Assembly (NCBI GenBank): GCA_964017065.1
Contig: OZ024787.1
Span: 12,195,764 to 12,259,763, forward strand
Direction: 5' to 3'
Length of the DNA stretch: 64,000 nucleotides
DNA from: Haliclona indistincta
Lineage: Eukaryota > Porifera > Demospongiae > Haplosclerida > Chalinidae
This document shows positions 21,744-36,270 of the stretch, piece by piece; the stretch's first letter is position 1, and each line of letters begins with the position of its first letter. Made by a program: the position numbers and the translations under genes. Under the pieces are notes generated by a model. That model saw only the letters and a program-made list of their open reading frames with translations. It ran no database searches and was not told where the DNA came from.

Positions 21744-22913
21744 CCAATTGCAGAAGTGGAGCAGGTCGGATCTCCGTCGCATAGCAACTGATCTTGATCG
21801 CTTTCTCCTTGGTCAGGTGTTGCTAGACTCGATTGGTGGAGCTGGGGTGGTCGTGGTTGTGGTCTACGCTTTGCCCAACGCAAGATCGACATGGACGACA
21901 TGTTGAAAACGTCATAAAACGTCATCTCATGAATAATTAGATAGCAAAATTTTTGGCACGCGCTTCGCGCGCCTTTTTAGTTCCCCCAGTTATCAAAAGT
22001 TGTCTACGCCTTTGAATAGTAATCTGTACAGAACTTACTCATGCATTTCTGACTGTCCTTTAGACAATGGATAGCAATCATTCTGTTGTAGTTGTATCTG
22101 ATCAGTTGTTTGCTCTGTTACTAGAGTATGACCATTGGAATCTCCAGTGTAGTCATCATTTGCATTGATACTGCGAAAAACAATTAATTATACTCAACAG
22201 TATACTAAGAACAACATTCATATGTGGATCAGGAGAAGGACCATGGAAGAGTACTATAAAAATGTAGTATTTATAATCTGATTCATATCAATCCATTCAC
22301 TGTCCATTTGTCTCAAGCTACGTACATGCATTCAAATATTTATTTGATCTCTCATCTATGAATGCCTTTGTGACAAAAAAGTACTTTGAACTTAGCAGAG
22401 CTCAATTACACAATATAATTATATTATTTACGTTATACAGTACGCATGCCACATTACATGATAGTGCACTCACGGTTGCTGGTGGGCAGTAGCATAGCAC
22501 ACGTTTTGTTGTAGCTGTACTTGATGAGTGCAATATGCCTCGTTCTGATGTAGCACTACATCATCTTGTTTTCTTTTACTTTCAGCATAATCATAAACAT
22601 CATCTCTGCAGGAATTAAGTACCTATGTAGCTGGTTTCTTTATTATTTTGCTCATCAAACAATGATCATGAACAATGTGTAGTTTATTGTGAACTTACGG
22701 TAATTGCTGTTGGTTTCCGTTACAAGAAGCATAGTCACATTCATTTTGTATCTGTACTTGAGTGTAGTAGTAGTCTGCTTTGTTCTGTTTCAACAATACA
22801 TCATCATTAATCTAGCTATCAACTCTGCGAATAATAATTATAGTAATCATAATGCATGTGCATTCAGCTGTGAACATACTGTTGCTGATTTTCATTGTCA
22901 ATACAGGAAGTAG

Positions 22914-23099
22914 TGTCATGAACTAATTATTATTCATGGTGTAATGAACTTGTTATTATTCATAATCTTGATGAATTGGAATAAATTATGGTATATCACA
23001 TGATTTTATAATATTACTCTCATGGTTGTGAGACCAGGTCAAATTCAACTGTCATCTTTAAAAACTGATTAGCGTTGTCGTGACCAGCAGCGCGCTACA
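22914..23099 (+). repeat. 5' LTR of Ty3-2
   Basis: This AT-rich segment of about 186 bp begins TGTCATGAAC and ends GCGCTACA. It is followed by TTTGGCGACCCTGCCAGG, a candidate primer-binding site in the same position as in Ty3-1. No second copy exists in the window, so the LTR limits rest on the TG...CA ends and the primer site. Confidence 0.7.
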
Positions 23100-23219
23100 T
23101 TTGGCGACCCTGCCAGGATAGAGCTGAGTGCCCTAGGCCCTATGCTAAATCGGGAAGTGAAATCCCTCGACATAGACTAGCAACAGATTCGAACTCTACC
23201 GAGACTACGATCGGGACGA

Positions 23220-25779
23220 ATGATGAGTTCTGACACTGAAGAAGATCCTACGGATAGAGAGACTACGCCTACACTCCTGGAGAGACCAGAGGATGTACTC
23301 GAGGCGCTGAAGCTACAGTTCAGTAGCGCGAACGCAAGAACAGCTTATCGAGAAATCAAGAGAAGTGACGTCACTCACTCGGGAAGTCCAGATCACTCGA
23401 GAACAGTTAGATTACACGACAGCGGAGGCTACTCGTGAAAGGGAACAAACTGTTACGTTGAGGACAGAAATGGACACGCGGGAAATGCAGAGTGAGCTCA
23501 GTCGACTTCGTGCCTTGGAGCAGCTGCGTCAGGAACATCAGCTTGCTATGTCTCGTGAAGCAGAGTTGCGGTACTCGGAACAGCAGAGGTTCGATCTACT
23601 CCTTCAAGGTCTCAGACACAGTCACCAAATTGAGAAAGAACAACTTCAGCAACAGATAGCGATCTTGGAAAGTTCAAGAACGGCTGATAGTGTTCCTCAT
23701 TCACTCGGAGGTTCAAGGGATAGTTCGCTCGTAACCAGTAGTGATTATACCCTGAGTGTGTCAACAGTTTCCACTGCGCCTGTTACTCCTGTAACGTCTA
23801 CGGTCTCCACTGCTCCTGTTACTCCTGTAACGTCTACGGTCTCCACTGCTCCTGTTACTCCTGTAACGTCTACTGTTTCCACTGCGCCTGTTATTCCTGT
23901 AACGTCTACAGTTTCCACTACGCCTCTTACTCTTGTGATGCCTACAGTTTCCAGTACGTCCCTTGCTCCTGTGACTTCCACCACAGGCAGAGTGGCCTCG
24001 CCCACTACAAGTGTTTCGGCCACCACGAGTACTCACGAATCTACTGGTATGAGTGCTGCGGCAACTGGATTGAGTCGTACGTCGAGAGTGTCATTCCTGT
24101 TACCACCTGATGGAACTACTACGACAACTACGATTGACAGACCGCTGCCTACTGTTTCTCTGAGCAGAACTGTTACTCCTACCTCTACGCCTTTCAGTGT
24201 GTTATCGCCTATGGCTAGAGATTTTGTCCCTACTTCACACATGAGTGGATATGCCTTTCCTTCTTTACCTGTTACGGCTGTACCTGATCCTCCTCCCCCT
24301 CCCTTACCCGTTAGTACTATGTATGTGCCAGTAACCAGTGCAACAGCAGTGCCAAGAGATGCTACGACGAGAGAGCCTACAGAGGTCATGCAAGTTTTGA
24401 ACAAACTCGTGCAAGCGCAAACTGATGTTATGGCTGCTCAGGCTAGAGCAGTAGCAGTACAGAATCTTCCTGGTATTGGTTATTTTACTGGTGAAGGAGG
24501 CGACACTGCTGACAGGTTCGACAGGTGGATCGAGAGGTTTGACGAAAGAGCAAAGTTTGCTGGCTGGTCTAGAGAAGAACAGCTTTACCAGCTAAAATTG
24601 CACCTTGACAAATCAGCCTTGGAAGTGTTCCGGATGCTGCCTAAAGTCGAATGTGACACATTGGAGCATGCTGTTACTGCCTTGAAGAAGCGTTTCAAGC
24701 CTGCTGACATAGAAGAGTTACGTGGACTTGAGTTTCACCACAGAGCTCAGGGAGGTAGCGAGACTGTTGAGCAACTTGGCTTGAGCATTCAACGACTAGG
24801 ACGCAAAGCCTTTCCTAGTATGACCGGAAAAGAGTTTGACCGGTTGCTAAAAGGCAGGTTTTATCAAGCACTTCTAGTGAAGTGGCAACGCAAGCTTGGT
24901 TGTCCTAAACCAGATGAAGGCTTTCATGATCTTCTGGCTCGCGCAAGAATGATGGAAGAGCACGAGAAGCAGTTTGCCGCCTCTGCGCTTAACAGACACG
25001 AGACGAAGAGAAATGCCGATGGAGAAAAGAGATCTAATCCTCATCCGAAGCAAAAAGACCATGCAGAGAAGCCACCATCACCAAGTGATCCTTCCAGTCT
25101 CAACTCAGAGTGGCGATGTTACAAGTGTAAACAAACTGGACATCTTCGGCGTGATTGTCCCTCCAAACCTGAAGCACCTGGACGCAAAGCGGGAGTAAGC
25201 ATGGTAACTTCTCCTGAGTCACAGGGACCAACTTTTACAGAAGCTGAGCTAGAGAAGTTGTTGGCAGAAAAACGGCTTGCACGCGAAAAGGACGCCTTGT
25301 CTCATAGTCAGAATAGTGTGGTTACAGCTGTGGGAGAACGTGCTGATGCCGTCGGTAGCCTTGTGTATGTGGAGGTATACGTTGAAGGTGTTCCAATTTC
25401 AGCAATGCTAGACACTGGTGCTCAATCTACTATCATCTCTCGTTCGACTCTACACGCTGTGAACAAATCCTTACTGCAACAAGGACAGAGACTGCCTGAA
25501 TTAGAACTGCCAACTGTTCGTCTTTATGGCAAAGATGGTCCGAAAGGAGGAAAGGAGCTGACGATTACAGCACAAATATCTCTCACATTCACTAGTGGAA
25601 ACAAATCGGTGAGTGTCCCTGTGTTTGTACAGCCTGATAGTGAACAAGTATGCCTACTGGGTGTCAATGTCATATCAGCCCTTGGTTTTAAAGTGCTCGA
25701 CAATGATGGAAGCCTTATATTGCCTCGCAATGCTGGAAACAGTGATACCCCACACCTGTTATATCTACTGTCAGTTTAG
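23220..25779 (+). pseudogene. Ty3-2 Gag-protease region (frameshifted)
   Basis: The likely start is the ATG at 23220, whose frame (MMSSDTEEDPTDRE) runs into the main frame only through a one-base shift near 23360-23370. The main frame then gives a Glu/Gln/Arg-rich coiled coil, a repeat region with several copies of a 12-residue unit (TVSTAPVTPVTS, about 23757-23950), a Pro-rich linker, a Gag domain (YFTGEGGDTADRFDRWIERF), one zinc knuckle (CYKCKQTGHLRRDC) and an aspartic protease (MLDTGAQSTIISRS). It ends at 25779. The shift at the start indicates decay. Confidence 0.78.
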
Positions 25780-27086
25780 TTCGCTCTGTCCCTATTCCTT
25801 GTCAGAAAGTTAGTGTTGTGCAAGCAAAGATTACTGACCCTGTCAATGATTATTCAGATATGTTGTTTGAGCCAGATTGTGCAGTGTTGTCTCAGCTGGG
25901 TGTGAGCATGCTTGAGTCAGTTGTCAAAGTTGATGCGAATGGTCATGTTTATCTTCCGGTGGATAACTACCAATGTATAACTGCTCATTTAGAGGCTGGC
26001 TTACCCTTGGGAACGGTTAGGCCTACAGTTGTATCCAGCCTGGGTGACCAAGAGTTAGCAGACAACCCCAATGCTAGTACCAATGCCCATGTGAAAGCTA
26101 TTCAGCGTACACCAGAGCGTACCGAATTGCTTGTTAGTCAGCTTGCATTACCCTCCGATCAGCTTCTTCCTGATGAGCACAGTGAGCTTGAAGCCTTGAT
26201 TAATGAGTTTCAAGATGTGTTTGCACTGACTGACTCAGAGCTTGGTTGTACTGATGTCTTGCGTCATTTTATCAATACTGGTGACCATCCACCTATTAAG
26301 CAGCAGCCCTATCGCACACCTGTAATCAGACGAGAGGAAGTCTCACAGTTGATTGATGACATGGAAGCACAGGGAGTGGTGCAACCATCAGTTAGTCCAT
26401 GGGCTAGCCCAGTAGTGCTGGTTCCGAAGAAGGATGGACATTTGAGATTCTGTGTCGACTACAGACGTCTTAATGTGGTAACTACTAAGGATGTTTATCC
26501 TCTTCCTCGCATAGAAGATATTTTGACCACTCTTAGCGAGAAGCGTTTCTTCTCTACTCTTGATTTAGCCTCGGGGTATTGGCAAGTAGAGCTAAATGAA
26601 GATGCCAGAAGCAAAAGTGCATTTACAACATTTAAAGGATTGTACGAGTTTGTTAGGATGCCTTTTGGTCTCTGCAATGCGCCCGCCACCTTTCAGAGGC
26701 TCATGCAACGGGTTCTGGCAGGCCTTGAATGGAAGAGCTGTTTCGTTTACATGGATGACATTTTGGTGGCTTCGAAGACCTTCGCAGAACATTTGGATCA
26801 CCTGCGTGAAGTCTTTACTAGACTTAGAGCAGCTAACTTGCGCCTCAAGCCCCGGAAGTGTCAACTGCTTCGCGAGAAGGTTCCCTTTCTCGGTTACGTG
26901 ATATCTAAAGAAGGAATTGCACCAGACCCGAACAAGACCGAGAAGGTGCGCAATTATCCTCATCCTGTGGATGTTACTAGTGTTCGCTGCTTTCTTGGTC
27001 TAGCATCGTACTACAGGCGTTTCATTCCTCGTTTTGCAGCAATTGCAGCACCACTTCATGCATTAACTAAGAAGAGTGCAGTATTT
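25746..27086 (+). pseudogene. Ty3-2 reverse transcriptase, 3'-truncated
   Basis: The RT frame is -1 relative to the protease frame, overlapping it between about 25746 and 25779. Motifs include DYRRLNVVTTKDVYPLPRIE, FFSTLDLASGYWQVEL, MPFGLCNAPATFQRLM and the catalytic YMDD. It ends at the RT/RNase H border (APLHALTKKSAVF), where R6 exon sequence resumes. The -1 step could be programmed or a mutation; no clear slippery heptamer was seen. Confidence 0.82.
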
Positions 27087-29371
27087 CATAGCACTGATTA
27101 TGCTGAAGCTCTACTTCATCATGTTTTCGGATGTCATGAGAGCTGCTGCAGTTTCTTTGACTATCATTACAAAGCACATCTGTTCCTGATCCTTTAGCTC
27201 TTCTTCTGAATATGACCAGTATCACCACTAACCCAATCGCTGCAGCTAACATGGCGGCTATGATTAGCACCACGATCACTGCTGCAATGGTCACTGCACT
27301 GTCAGATTCCTGAGATTCAGTGTTTGGAATTGGTGCTGTGGTTGCACTAGGAACAGCTGTTAGAGAATTTGTACCAATTCCTGTGAAATGTGAAGAGATA
27401 ATTGCAAGAATGTTACCATTACCCATACAAGAATGTCTCAGCATACGTATACTTTATGATAGAATGATATCACTTTTAACTAGCGTTTTATTTGCATCCT
27501 GAAATGTATTTTATCAATTATCATCGTACTGTGACAGAAGCTATTTCGCTCAGTTACGTTGTCAAATTCAAAATAAAGTAGACCTGCTGCTACAGCTGTC
27601 AGAAGTTTTGTTCATGTTAGTTCAGCTCCATTCATGTCTGATTTCTTCTTTTTGATAATCTGTGAAGCACTGTGTATGCAGTGCATATGTATGTATGTAT
27701 GTGCAAGTGTTGATCATACATGCATGCACTAAGCTAGATAGTCAAGTCTTTGTCAGGAAGTTTGTTTAAGTAAGTTGCTAGTTGGTCACGTAGCTATATG
27801 TAGTGTTTTGATGCAGTCACTGACCTTTAAATGATACCGCGTTGATCAGTGTTGAAGAGGCTGGTGTTTCACTGATCATGGGCACTGCTGAAGGTTTGTT
27901 TGAAGTAACTATGTAGAGTTGATAGTTACCTGTTATTACATTGCTCACAGCTCCTGACTCACCAGTAGTCAGAAAAATATCCTCAGTTAGAGTAGTAGTT
28001 GAAGTAATTTGAATAGTGGTGCCTGTCGCAATAGTATTATTGGCACTAGTCTGTCATGCAATGGTCAATATAAATGTTGCATGGATATCAAATTAGCTGT
28101 GGATTGATTGTCTATTGAAAGTAATAATGTTTGAATGATAATGAAAGTGCAATCATTATAATGTATTATAAGGCATGACTTTACCTGTACTGATCTCCAC
28201 AGTCACTAGTGGGTAGTCATATTGATTCCCAGGACTACCAAGAGTCACAGTAGATCGTGCACTGTTGCCTTCCTCATAGTTCACAGGACCATCATGTTCC
28301 TGATAGTACACAACTAATGCACTGTCTTGTGATTGGTACACTCCCAGTATGTCTCCCACTTGGAACTCCAGTGGTGTGTTGAGAGTGTACTCAACAATAT
28401 TATTGCTAACTGGAGTACTGGAGGAAAGTATACTAAAATTTGCTTTGGTGAAACTAGTTCCGCCAGTATTCCGCCATATTTGCAGCTCAGAGATTAATAA
28501 TCCATTCATGTCTGTTTCAGCTCCCACTATCCACTTGGTGATGGAGCCATTACAGGTGAAGCTGATGTTTGGAAAGAGACGTTGTCGGTCTCTTATCCTC
28601 ACATTGTTGATATTGACATTCACTGCACCTTGCTTCAGATCAGAAAGAGTGAGGAAATTACCAGTGCAGCTGGGTGAGTCTATGCATGTTACAGTGATAC
28701 TATAGTAATAAAGTATTTAAATAATGCATACCTGAAATAGGAGATAAGAGGATCCATTCATTATCATGGAAAGCTGAGGAAGAAAATGAATTTGGTATGA
28801 TGATTGATGATGTGGGATTATTATTGACTTGATAAGTAGTTGATGTATTAGAATCGAAGTACACTCTCACTATACTATCCTGTAGTCTTGGTTGGTACAC
28901 TCCCAAAACATCTCCACTCTGGAATGATATGGGTGTGGTCAGGTTATACTGGAGCACTCCATCTGGACTGAAGTCTCCTTCGTTCAGTGTGATATGTTCG
29001 CTGCCAATTCTGGAGTAAATATTACTACCAGTATTTCTCCATATCTGTATCTCAGGATACTGGGTTCTGCCTCCTCTGACAGATCCCACTAAAAGAAGAC
29101 CAGTCATGGTCCCACTGCTCTCATTAAGAACCAATCTGAACTCATTATTCAGACCACCTCCAGTACCTCTGCCAGCTTCGTCTCCAGGAGGAATCTTCTC
29201 TGCTCTTCTCTTGAGTAGTTCTAGCTCCATAAACCCACTAGTACAGCCATGAACTGCATTGTACATGACGCCAGTGTTCAATAATCTAGTCATAAATGTA
29301 ATCCAAGTCTCACCTTTGCTGCAAACAGTAAGAACACACATACACAATGCTACAAGACAGCGTAGCTTCAT

Positions 29372-29625
29372 TGTAGCTACGTAGGTATTATCTATACTAC
29401 TGCGATTGAACTACGTGAAACATTCATGCCTGTATCACGCGCGAGCAAGCGTCACTAACTTGCCACAAACTTCGAGCGAGTTTGTGATGTAATGTTGCGT
29501 GACCTCGATCACGACCAACATTGTTCTCCACTCATGCATTAAACTCAACAGAATTTTACAAACTTGTTATTGTACACTTTAATTTTCATCCATCAATAAT
29601 TTTTAGTCTCCTACATGCACCAGTA
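29372..29625 (-). promoter_or_regulatory. R6 promoter region
   Basis: The family-conserved upstream block is present, but the CRE-like site has changed to TGATGTAA (near 29485). FB1-d is inserted inside the distal part, separating it from its continuation at 31050. Confidence 0.5.
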
Positions 29626-31049
<1,424 letters not shown>

Positions 31050-31487
31050 TTCACTGAGCCACAATTCCAGACAGCATTCCAACACTGCTGTGATGAGTAT
31101 GCAGTCATTTTCGGAATAAATCAATGATTGAATGTGTTGACATTCTGATTAATAGAACAGGCATGTGCACAAATTTTATAGTAGTGTCATTGAATCAAGT
31201 AATGAAACATGCAAATTTAAATTAATCATGATAATAAAATTAATGATAAGACGGCTGACACATGCATGTAAGTGATGTGAACTCATGCAAGATTATAAAG
31301 ATCATTATACTTAGCTAGATCAGTACTAGCTATAGTCTACTGAAATAACACTAACTAGCTAAGATCTTTGCAGAACAATTTTAAAGCAGCAATACGTAAG
31401 AAAACTGCAATACTTATGTATAGTACAATCTATCCTCATCGCCATCATAACTATTTTCTTGATGATTCTGTGCTGTACTCTGATGAG
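31050..31487 (-). other. Distal R6 upstream block and R5 3' flank
   Basis: The left end continues the distal upstream block (GAGCCACAATTCCAGACAGC) and the rest matches the 3' flanks of R2, R6 and R8. No open frame is seen beyond the R5 terminal exon. Confidence 0.5.
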
Positions 31488-34400
31488 TCAGCTGTTGAAT
31501 TTTGAAGCCAACTCTTGCATATGAATATCCACTGTTAACCCTGCATGTGTTAGGAGGAAAGTGCTGACAGATACATTGAAGTGTTCGATTGTTTTAGTAG
31601 TGACATTACTCTGTCATTGTCTTGAAATCAGTAATCTGTATAGAACTTACTCATGCATTTCTGGCTGTCCTTTAGACAATGCATAGCAATCATTCTGTTG
31701 TAGTTGTATTTGATCAGTTGATTGCTCTGTTACTAGAGTATGACCATTGGAATCTCCAGTGCAGTCATCATTTGCATCGATACTGGGAAAAACATTTATT
31801 ATAGCAATTGTACATTTGTACTCTATACTAAGAATAACATTCGTATGTGGATCAGGTGAAGGACCATGGATATGTAGTATCAAGGCCCTTGGTAGTATTT
31901 ATAATCATTCTGATTTATATTAATTGTACTACTTAGGTATACCTAATCAATCCCATTCACTGTCCATTTGTCTCCAGCTCCACACATGCATTCTATTATT
32001 TTTATTTGATCTCTAAAATTATCTAAGAATGGGTTTGTGACAAAAAGTCACTTTGAGCTTACCAGAGCTCAATTACACGATATAATATTATTATTATTCT
32101 TTACGTAATACAGTACACATACCACATACATGATACTGCACTCACGGTTGCTGGAGGGCAGTAGCATAGCACACGTTCTGTTGTAGCTGTACTTGATGAG
32201 TGCAATATGCCTCGTTCTGATGTAGCACTACATCATCTTGTTTTCTTTTATTTTCAGCATAGTCATAAACATCATCTCTACAGGAATTAAGTACCTATGT
32301 AGCTGGTGTCTTTAATTATCAAACAATGGTCATGAAAAATGTGTACATGTACTTAGTAAACTCACTGTAGTTGCTGTTGGTTTCCATTACAAGAAGCATA
32401 GTCACATTCATTATTTTGTACCTGTACTTGAGTGTAGTAGTAGTCTGCTTTGTTCTGTTTCAACAATACATCATTAATTTCTGCATAGCTATCAACTCTG
32501 AAATTATAGTAATCATAGTGTGCATTCAACTAGTGAACATACTGTTGCTGATTTTCGTTGTCAATACAGGAAGTAGCATAGCACTGATTATCTATTTCAT
32601 CATGGTTTCGCGACATAGCAATGTCATGAGAGCTGCTGCCGTTTCTTTGACTATTTCTTTGACTTTCATTATAATGTGCAGCTGTTCCTGATCCCTTAGC
32701 TCTTCTTCTGAATATCACCAGTATCACCACTAACCCAATCACTGCAGCTAACATGGCGGCTATGATTAGCACCACGATCACTGCTGCAATAGTCACTGCA
32801 CTGTCAGATTCTTGAGATTCAGTGTTCGGAATTGGTGCAGTCATTGCACTAGCTACATGTACAGCTGTTATAAATTTGTACCAATTCCGGAAATAAATAA
32901 ATGAGGAGAGATAATCGCAAAAGTGTTACCATTACCCATACAAAGATGTCTCTGCATTATTATATGATAGCACCTAGCTTTAGCTATAAATACACATGTA
33001 TAACTATTTATAGCTATAGCATATTGCATGTTATTTTGCATCCTGAGATGTATTTTATCTTAATAATTATTATTATCATCGTACAGAAGCTATTTTGCTC
33101 AGTTACATTGTCAAATTCAAAGTAGAGTAGACCTGCTGCTGCAGCTGTCAGCAGTTTTGTTTATATGTTAGTTCAGCTTCATTCATGTTTGATCTTTACA
33201 GTTGCTCACAGTCACAGTTGCTTCACAGTATATCTTCTTGTTGATAAACTGTGAAACACTGTGTATATCTGCAGTGCATGTGTTTGTGTGTGCAGGTGTT
33301 GATCATACATGCATGCACTAAACATTGACAAGAAAACTTATCGTTAACGTTGTAGATAGATTTATCATTGCCTAGTGGCTTGCCTACAGATTACCTATAA
33401 TTGCTGTGTGTTTAATTGTTTATCTAATGTGTGTTTTGGTTAAATACATGCGATTAAGTAAACTGTCATAGTTCCCGTGCCTGAAAGTATATTTGTTATA
33501 AGCATGATGTATTGTATCATTCAGTATGTTCATTGTTTTGAATAGTTACTAATCTTTACTTATTTTCAGCTTATTGCAGCCACCGTCTTGGACCCGGTCT
33601 TTATTTATACATATCACTGCCTAGCGTCAATCTCAATAATACATTGCATGAGGAGGTGTTTCAACGAGTTATCAGCTTATGATGTATTATTGCTTCTGGC
33701 TTACCAGTGATCAGTGAAGTGGTTATAAGGGTTGAGAATGTGGCATCTGTGGTAAAATCAGTGGATAGTTGATGTCTGCACTACAGTTAGTGAAAATCTC
33801 ATTTTCACTTTTGGTATAGGCGTAGTTGGTACAGTGGTGAATGGAGTTGCTATGTTTAGGACATAAAATAAATTTTGTTTATGGGAACTAATAATTTACC
33901 AGCACTGAACTCCACTGTCACAAGTGGGTAATCATAACCATTAGGGCTGCCAGTTAGATTCACAGTAGAAAGATTTTGGCCATTAGCATAATTAGCAGGT
34001 CCATCACGATCTTGAGAGTACACAACTAATGCACTGTCACTATGTTTTGGTTGGTACACTCCCAGTATGTCTCCCTCCTGGAACTCCAGTGGAGGGTCAG
34101 GAATGTACTCTACAATATTAACCGCAGTAGATGTGCTGAAGGGAATTACACTAAAGTTTGTTTTAGTGTAGCTGGTTCCTACAGTATTCCGCCATATTTG
34201 TAGTTCCGGTTGCAAGGACTCGGAGCTGTCTGTATTACCTCCCACTATCCACTTGGTGATGAAGCCATTACAGGTGAAGGTGATGTCTGGGAAGAGATAC
34301 TGTTTATTACTAATTTTCTTGACCATATTAAGATTAATATTTAGTGCTCTTTTCCTTAGGGCAGAACGACTGAGGAGATCACCAGTACATGATGAACCTG

Positions 34401-35000
34401 TAAAAATTATCAATACATGTACATTGTCTTTGTACGTATACATGTTGCTACATGTACAATGTAAATTACATGTACCTGAAATCGGAGATATGAGAATTAG
34501 CTGATTATAGAAAGTTTTGACACCCGTTTCAAGTACAAATGTTTCTGATGGATTACTATTGACTCGATAATTAGTAGAAGCACTAGAATCATAGTATACT
34601 CTCACTACACTATCTTGCAGTCCTGGTTGGTACACTCCTAACAGATCTTCATTCTCGAATGGTATTGGAGTGGTCAGGTTATACTGGAGCACTCCATCAG
34701 GACTGAAGTCTCCTGGACTGAGTTTGATTTCTTCCCTGCCTTGCCTGGTGTACGTGTTGCTATGAGAATATCTCCATATCTGTATTTCAGGATATTCATC
34801 TCTCATCGCTGTCTTCTCCATTATAGTTCCAACTAAGAGCAGACCAGTCATGGTCCCACTGCAGTTGAAGCTTTCTTGTGCTAACAATGTAAAACCTCTA
34901 TCCAGACCGCTTCCAAGATTTATGCTCAAACCAACTATTTTCTCTGCTCTTCTCTTGAGCAGATCTAGCTCAATAAATCCGCTGGTACATCCATTAACCG
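31488..35000 (-). pseudogene. R5: kinase-less receptor lacking its first exon
   Basis: Exons are 34476-35000 (module A), 33900-34397 (module B), 33705-33746 (short stalk), 32543-32864 (membrane helix), 32366-32497, 32146-32277, 31651-31782 (three cassette exons of 132 bp each) and 31488-31563 (last, ending LASKFNS). All phases agree and there is no stop. The ectodomain is closest to R4 (GCTSGFIELDLLKRR). The acceptor of exon 2 is intact, but upstream of it intron 1 runs directly into FB1-e and the signal-peptide exon and proximal promoter seen in R4 are gone. No in-frame ATG lies nearby. It is 5'-truncated, unless FB1-e supplies a new first exon. Confidence 0.75.
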
Positions 35001-35009
35001 CTAATGAAC

Positions 35010-36270
35010 AAGAAATTAAAAAGATTTCTATCGAAATCAAAAGGATGTATAGTGATGAAGAAATCTACCACTGGTTCACAATGTAAACCAACAAGGAACA
35101 AGCATAGAATGGTAACACGATTGACTTGCTAACAGACCATAGATCCCTACATCAGTGGCTGCTGTGGCCAGACTATAGCTAGTTAAGCTATTTACTGTTG
35201 ACTGACACTTTGAATAGAATTCAGCTTGTTACAAAATATTGATCTTATGTACAGCCACAGATGTAGGGATCTATGGTCTGTTAGCAAGTCAATCGTGTTA
35301 CCATTCTATGCTTGTTCCTTGTTGGTTTACATTGTGAACCAGTGGTAGATTTCTTCATCACTACATCCTTTTGATTTCGATAGAAATCTTTTTAATTTCT
35401 TGTTTGTGTCCTTTTTTCTTTTTAGTGAAGTGCAGTTCAATATCATGCATGTACGGAGAAGTCTTTGTTTCCACCATTAGTTTAGTATTCCTGTTGTTGA
35501 TGGCTTTTCTTAAACTTGTAGCTAAAATCGTATATCAGGTCTGCCTAGTATCAGGTCTGCCTAGTCGCCTACGCATGCATGCAGTGCATACGAGCCCCGC
35601 CCACACTTGCTTGTAGATCTACACGGCGGTTATAACTATCTGGCAAGTGCAGAATGGCGATCCTACACGAGCTTACCGTTTTTCGAAGACTCCAGACAAA
35701 TGCCGGGTGTGTGTTCTCCGTGATAGTGATCCAATCATCCACACGGCGCAACGATACGTTAGCTGCTTGGTCACGTGCACTACCCATTGCTAATTGGTCA
35801 CGTGCGTATTGCGCAATCACAATAATGGCGTCTAACACTAAGCTGACAATGGATCACGATCGAGAAATCGCGGAACTTAGATCGCCGTTACGCTAAAAAC
35901 AAAGCTCAAAAGGCACATGCCAGGAGAATTTCACGACTGTTCGTGGATGTTTTGGTCTCGGCACTGCTCGCGTAAAGGCGCTAGGCGAGTTGAAGAAAGA
36001 AGAAAGAAAGAAAGAAGAAAGAAGAAAACGAAGATGACGAAACTCGATTTTCACCGTTTACAGGTTCGTCACTTTAGTAACAATTTCGAGCAATCTCCTT
36101 GCTACTGTAAGATGGGGCAACGCCAGAGAGCAGATCTAAGTGTCTAAAGACGTCTAAAATTCAACACCAGGCGAAATATCAGCGCTTGAACGCTAATACA
36201 TTGTATGTAGCCGCCATCTTGTTTTCTCGTTCATCCCTACATAGGGAGACACTACCGTGTCTCCCTAATA
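35010..36270 (+). mobile_element. FB1-e, FB1 element replacing the R5 first exon
   Basis: The head AAGAAATTAAAAAG begins at 35010, just outside the R5 exon 2 acceptor, and the hairpin tail ends about 36270. Its sequence is close to FB1-b. Beyond the tail, host sequence corresponds to DNA well upstream of the R4 start, so a deletion of the first exon accompanied or followed insertion. Confidence 0.8.

Larger units (their letters stand above)
14976..22014 (-). mobile_element. hAT transposon in R6 intron 8, hosting two further inserts
   Basis: Ends are CAAGGGTGTAGGC and the inverse of CAAAGGCGTAGAC, followed at the left by a G-rich/C-rich hairpin typical of ZMYM-type hAT elements. A short direct repeat AATAG flanks it (14971-14975 and 22015-22019). 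Minus-strand transposase fragments lie at both ends. The element contains a complete Ty3/Gypsy copy (15621-20034) and a 1.3-kb palindrome (20442-21743). Confidence 0.8.
22914..27086 (+). mobile_element. 3'-truncated Ty3/Gypsy element in R6 exon 5 (Ty3-2)
   Basis: A 5' LTR, primer-binding-site candidate, gag-pro and RT are present, but RNase H, integrase and the 3' LTR are absent. Both junctions lie exactly at adjacent bases of the R6 exon, GAAGTAG on the left and CATAGCAC on the right. There is no target duplication and no loss of exon sequence. The element differs clearly from Ty3-1 in LTR, gag and RT sequence. Confidence 0.88.
14815..29371 (-). pseudogene. R6: kinase-less receptor split by three transposons
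   Basis: Exons are 29314-29371, 28732-29253, 28185-28679, 27825-28022, 27087-27380 plus 22880-22913 (one exon split by a retroelement), 22699-22824, 22474-22605, 22039-22170 and 14815-14890. Without the inserts the chain is 689 codons in one frame with correct phases, so the gene was intact before the insertions. Layout: signal peptide, two modules, stalk, membrane helix, three N-x-x-Y cassette exons, short last exon. A truncated Ty3/Gypsy copy lies inside the exon 5 coding sequence. Reading into it gives a stop after about seven codons, leaving a membrane protein with one N-x-x-Y motif. A 7-kb hAT element fills intron 8. A full tail is unlikely to be made. Confidence 0.82.

Noticed and set aside
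33856..35040. Start of R5 read as a hydrophobic leader encoded by FB1 ([11 protein letters not shown])
   Set aside because: The frame has no ATG, only TTG, and a stop lies just upstream; the sequence is the FB1 head, so a signal peptide there is not supported.
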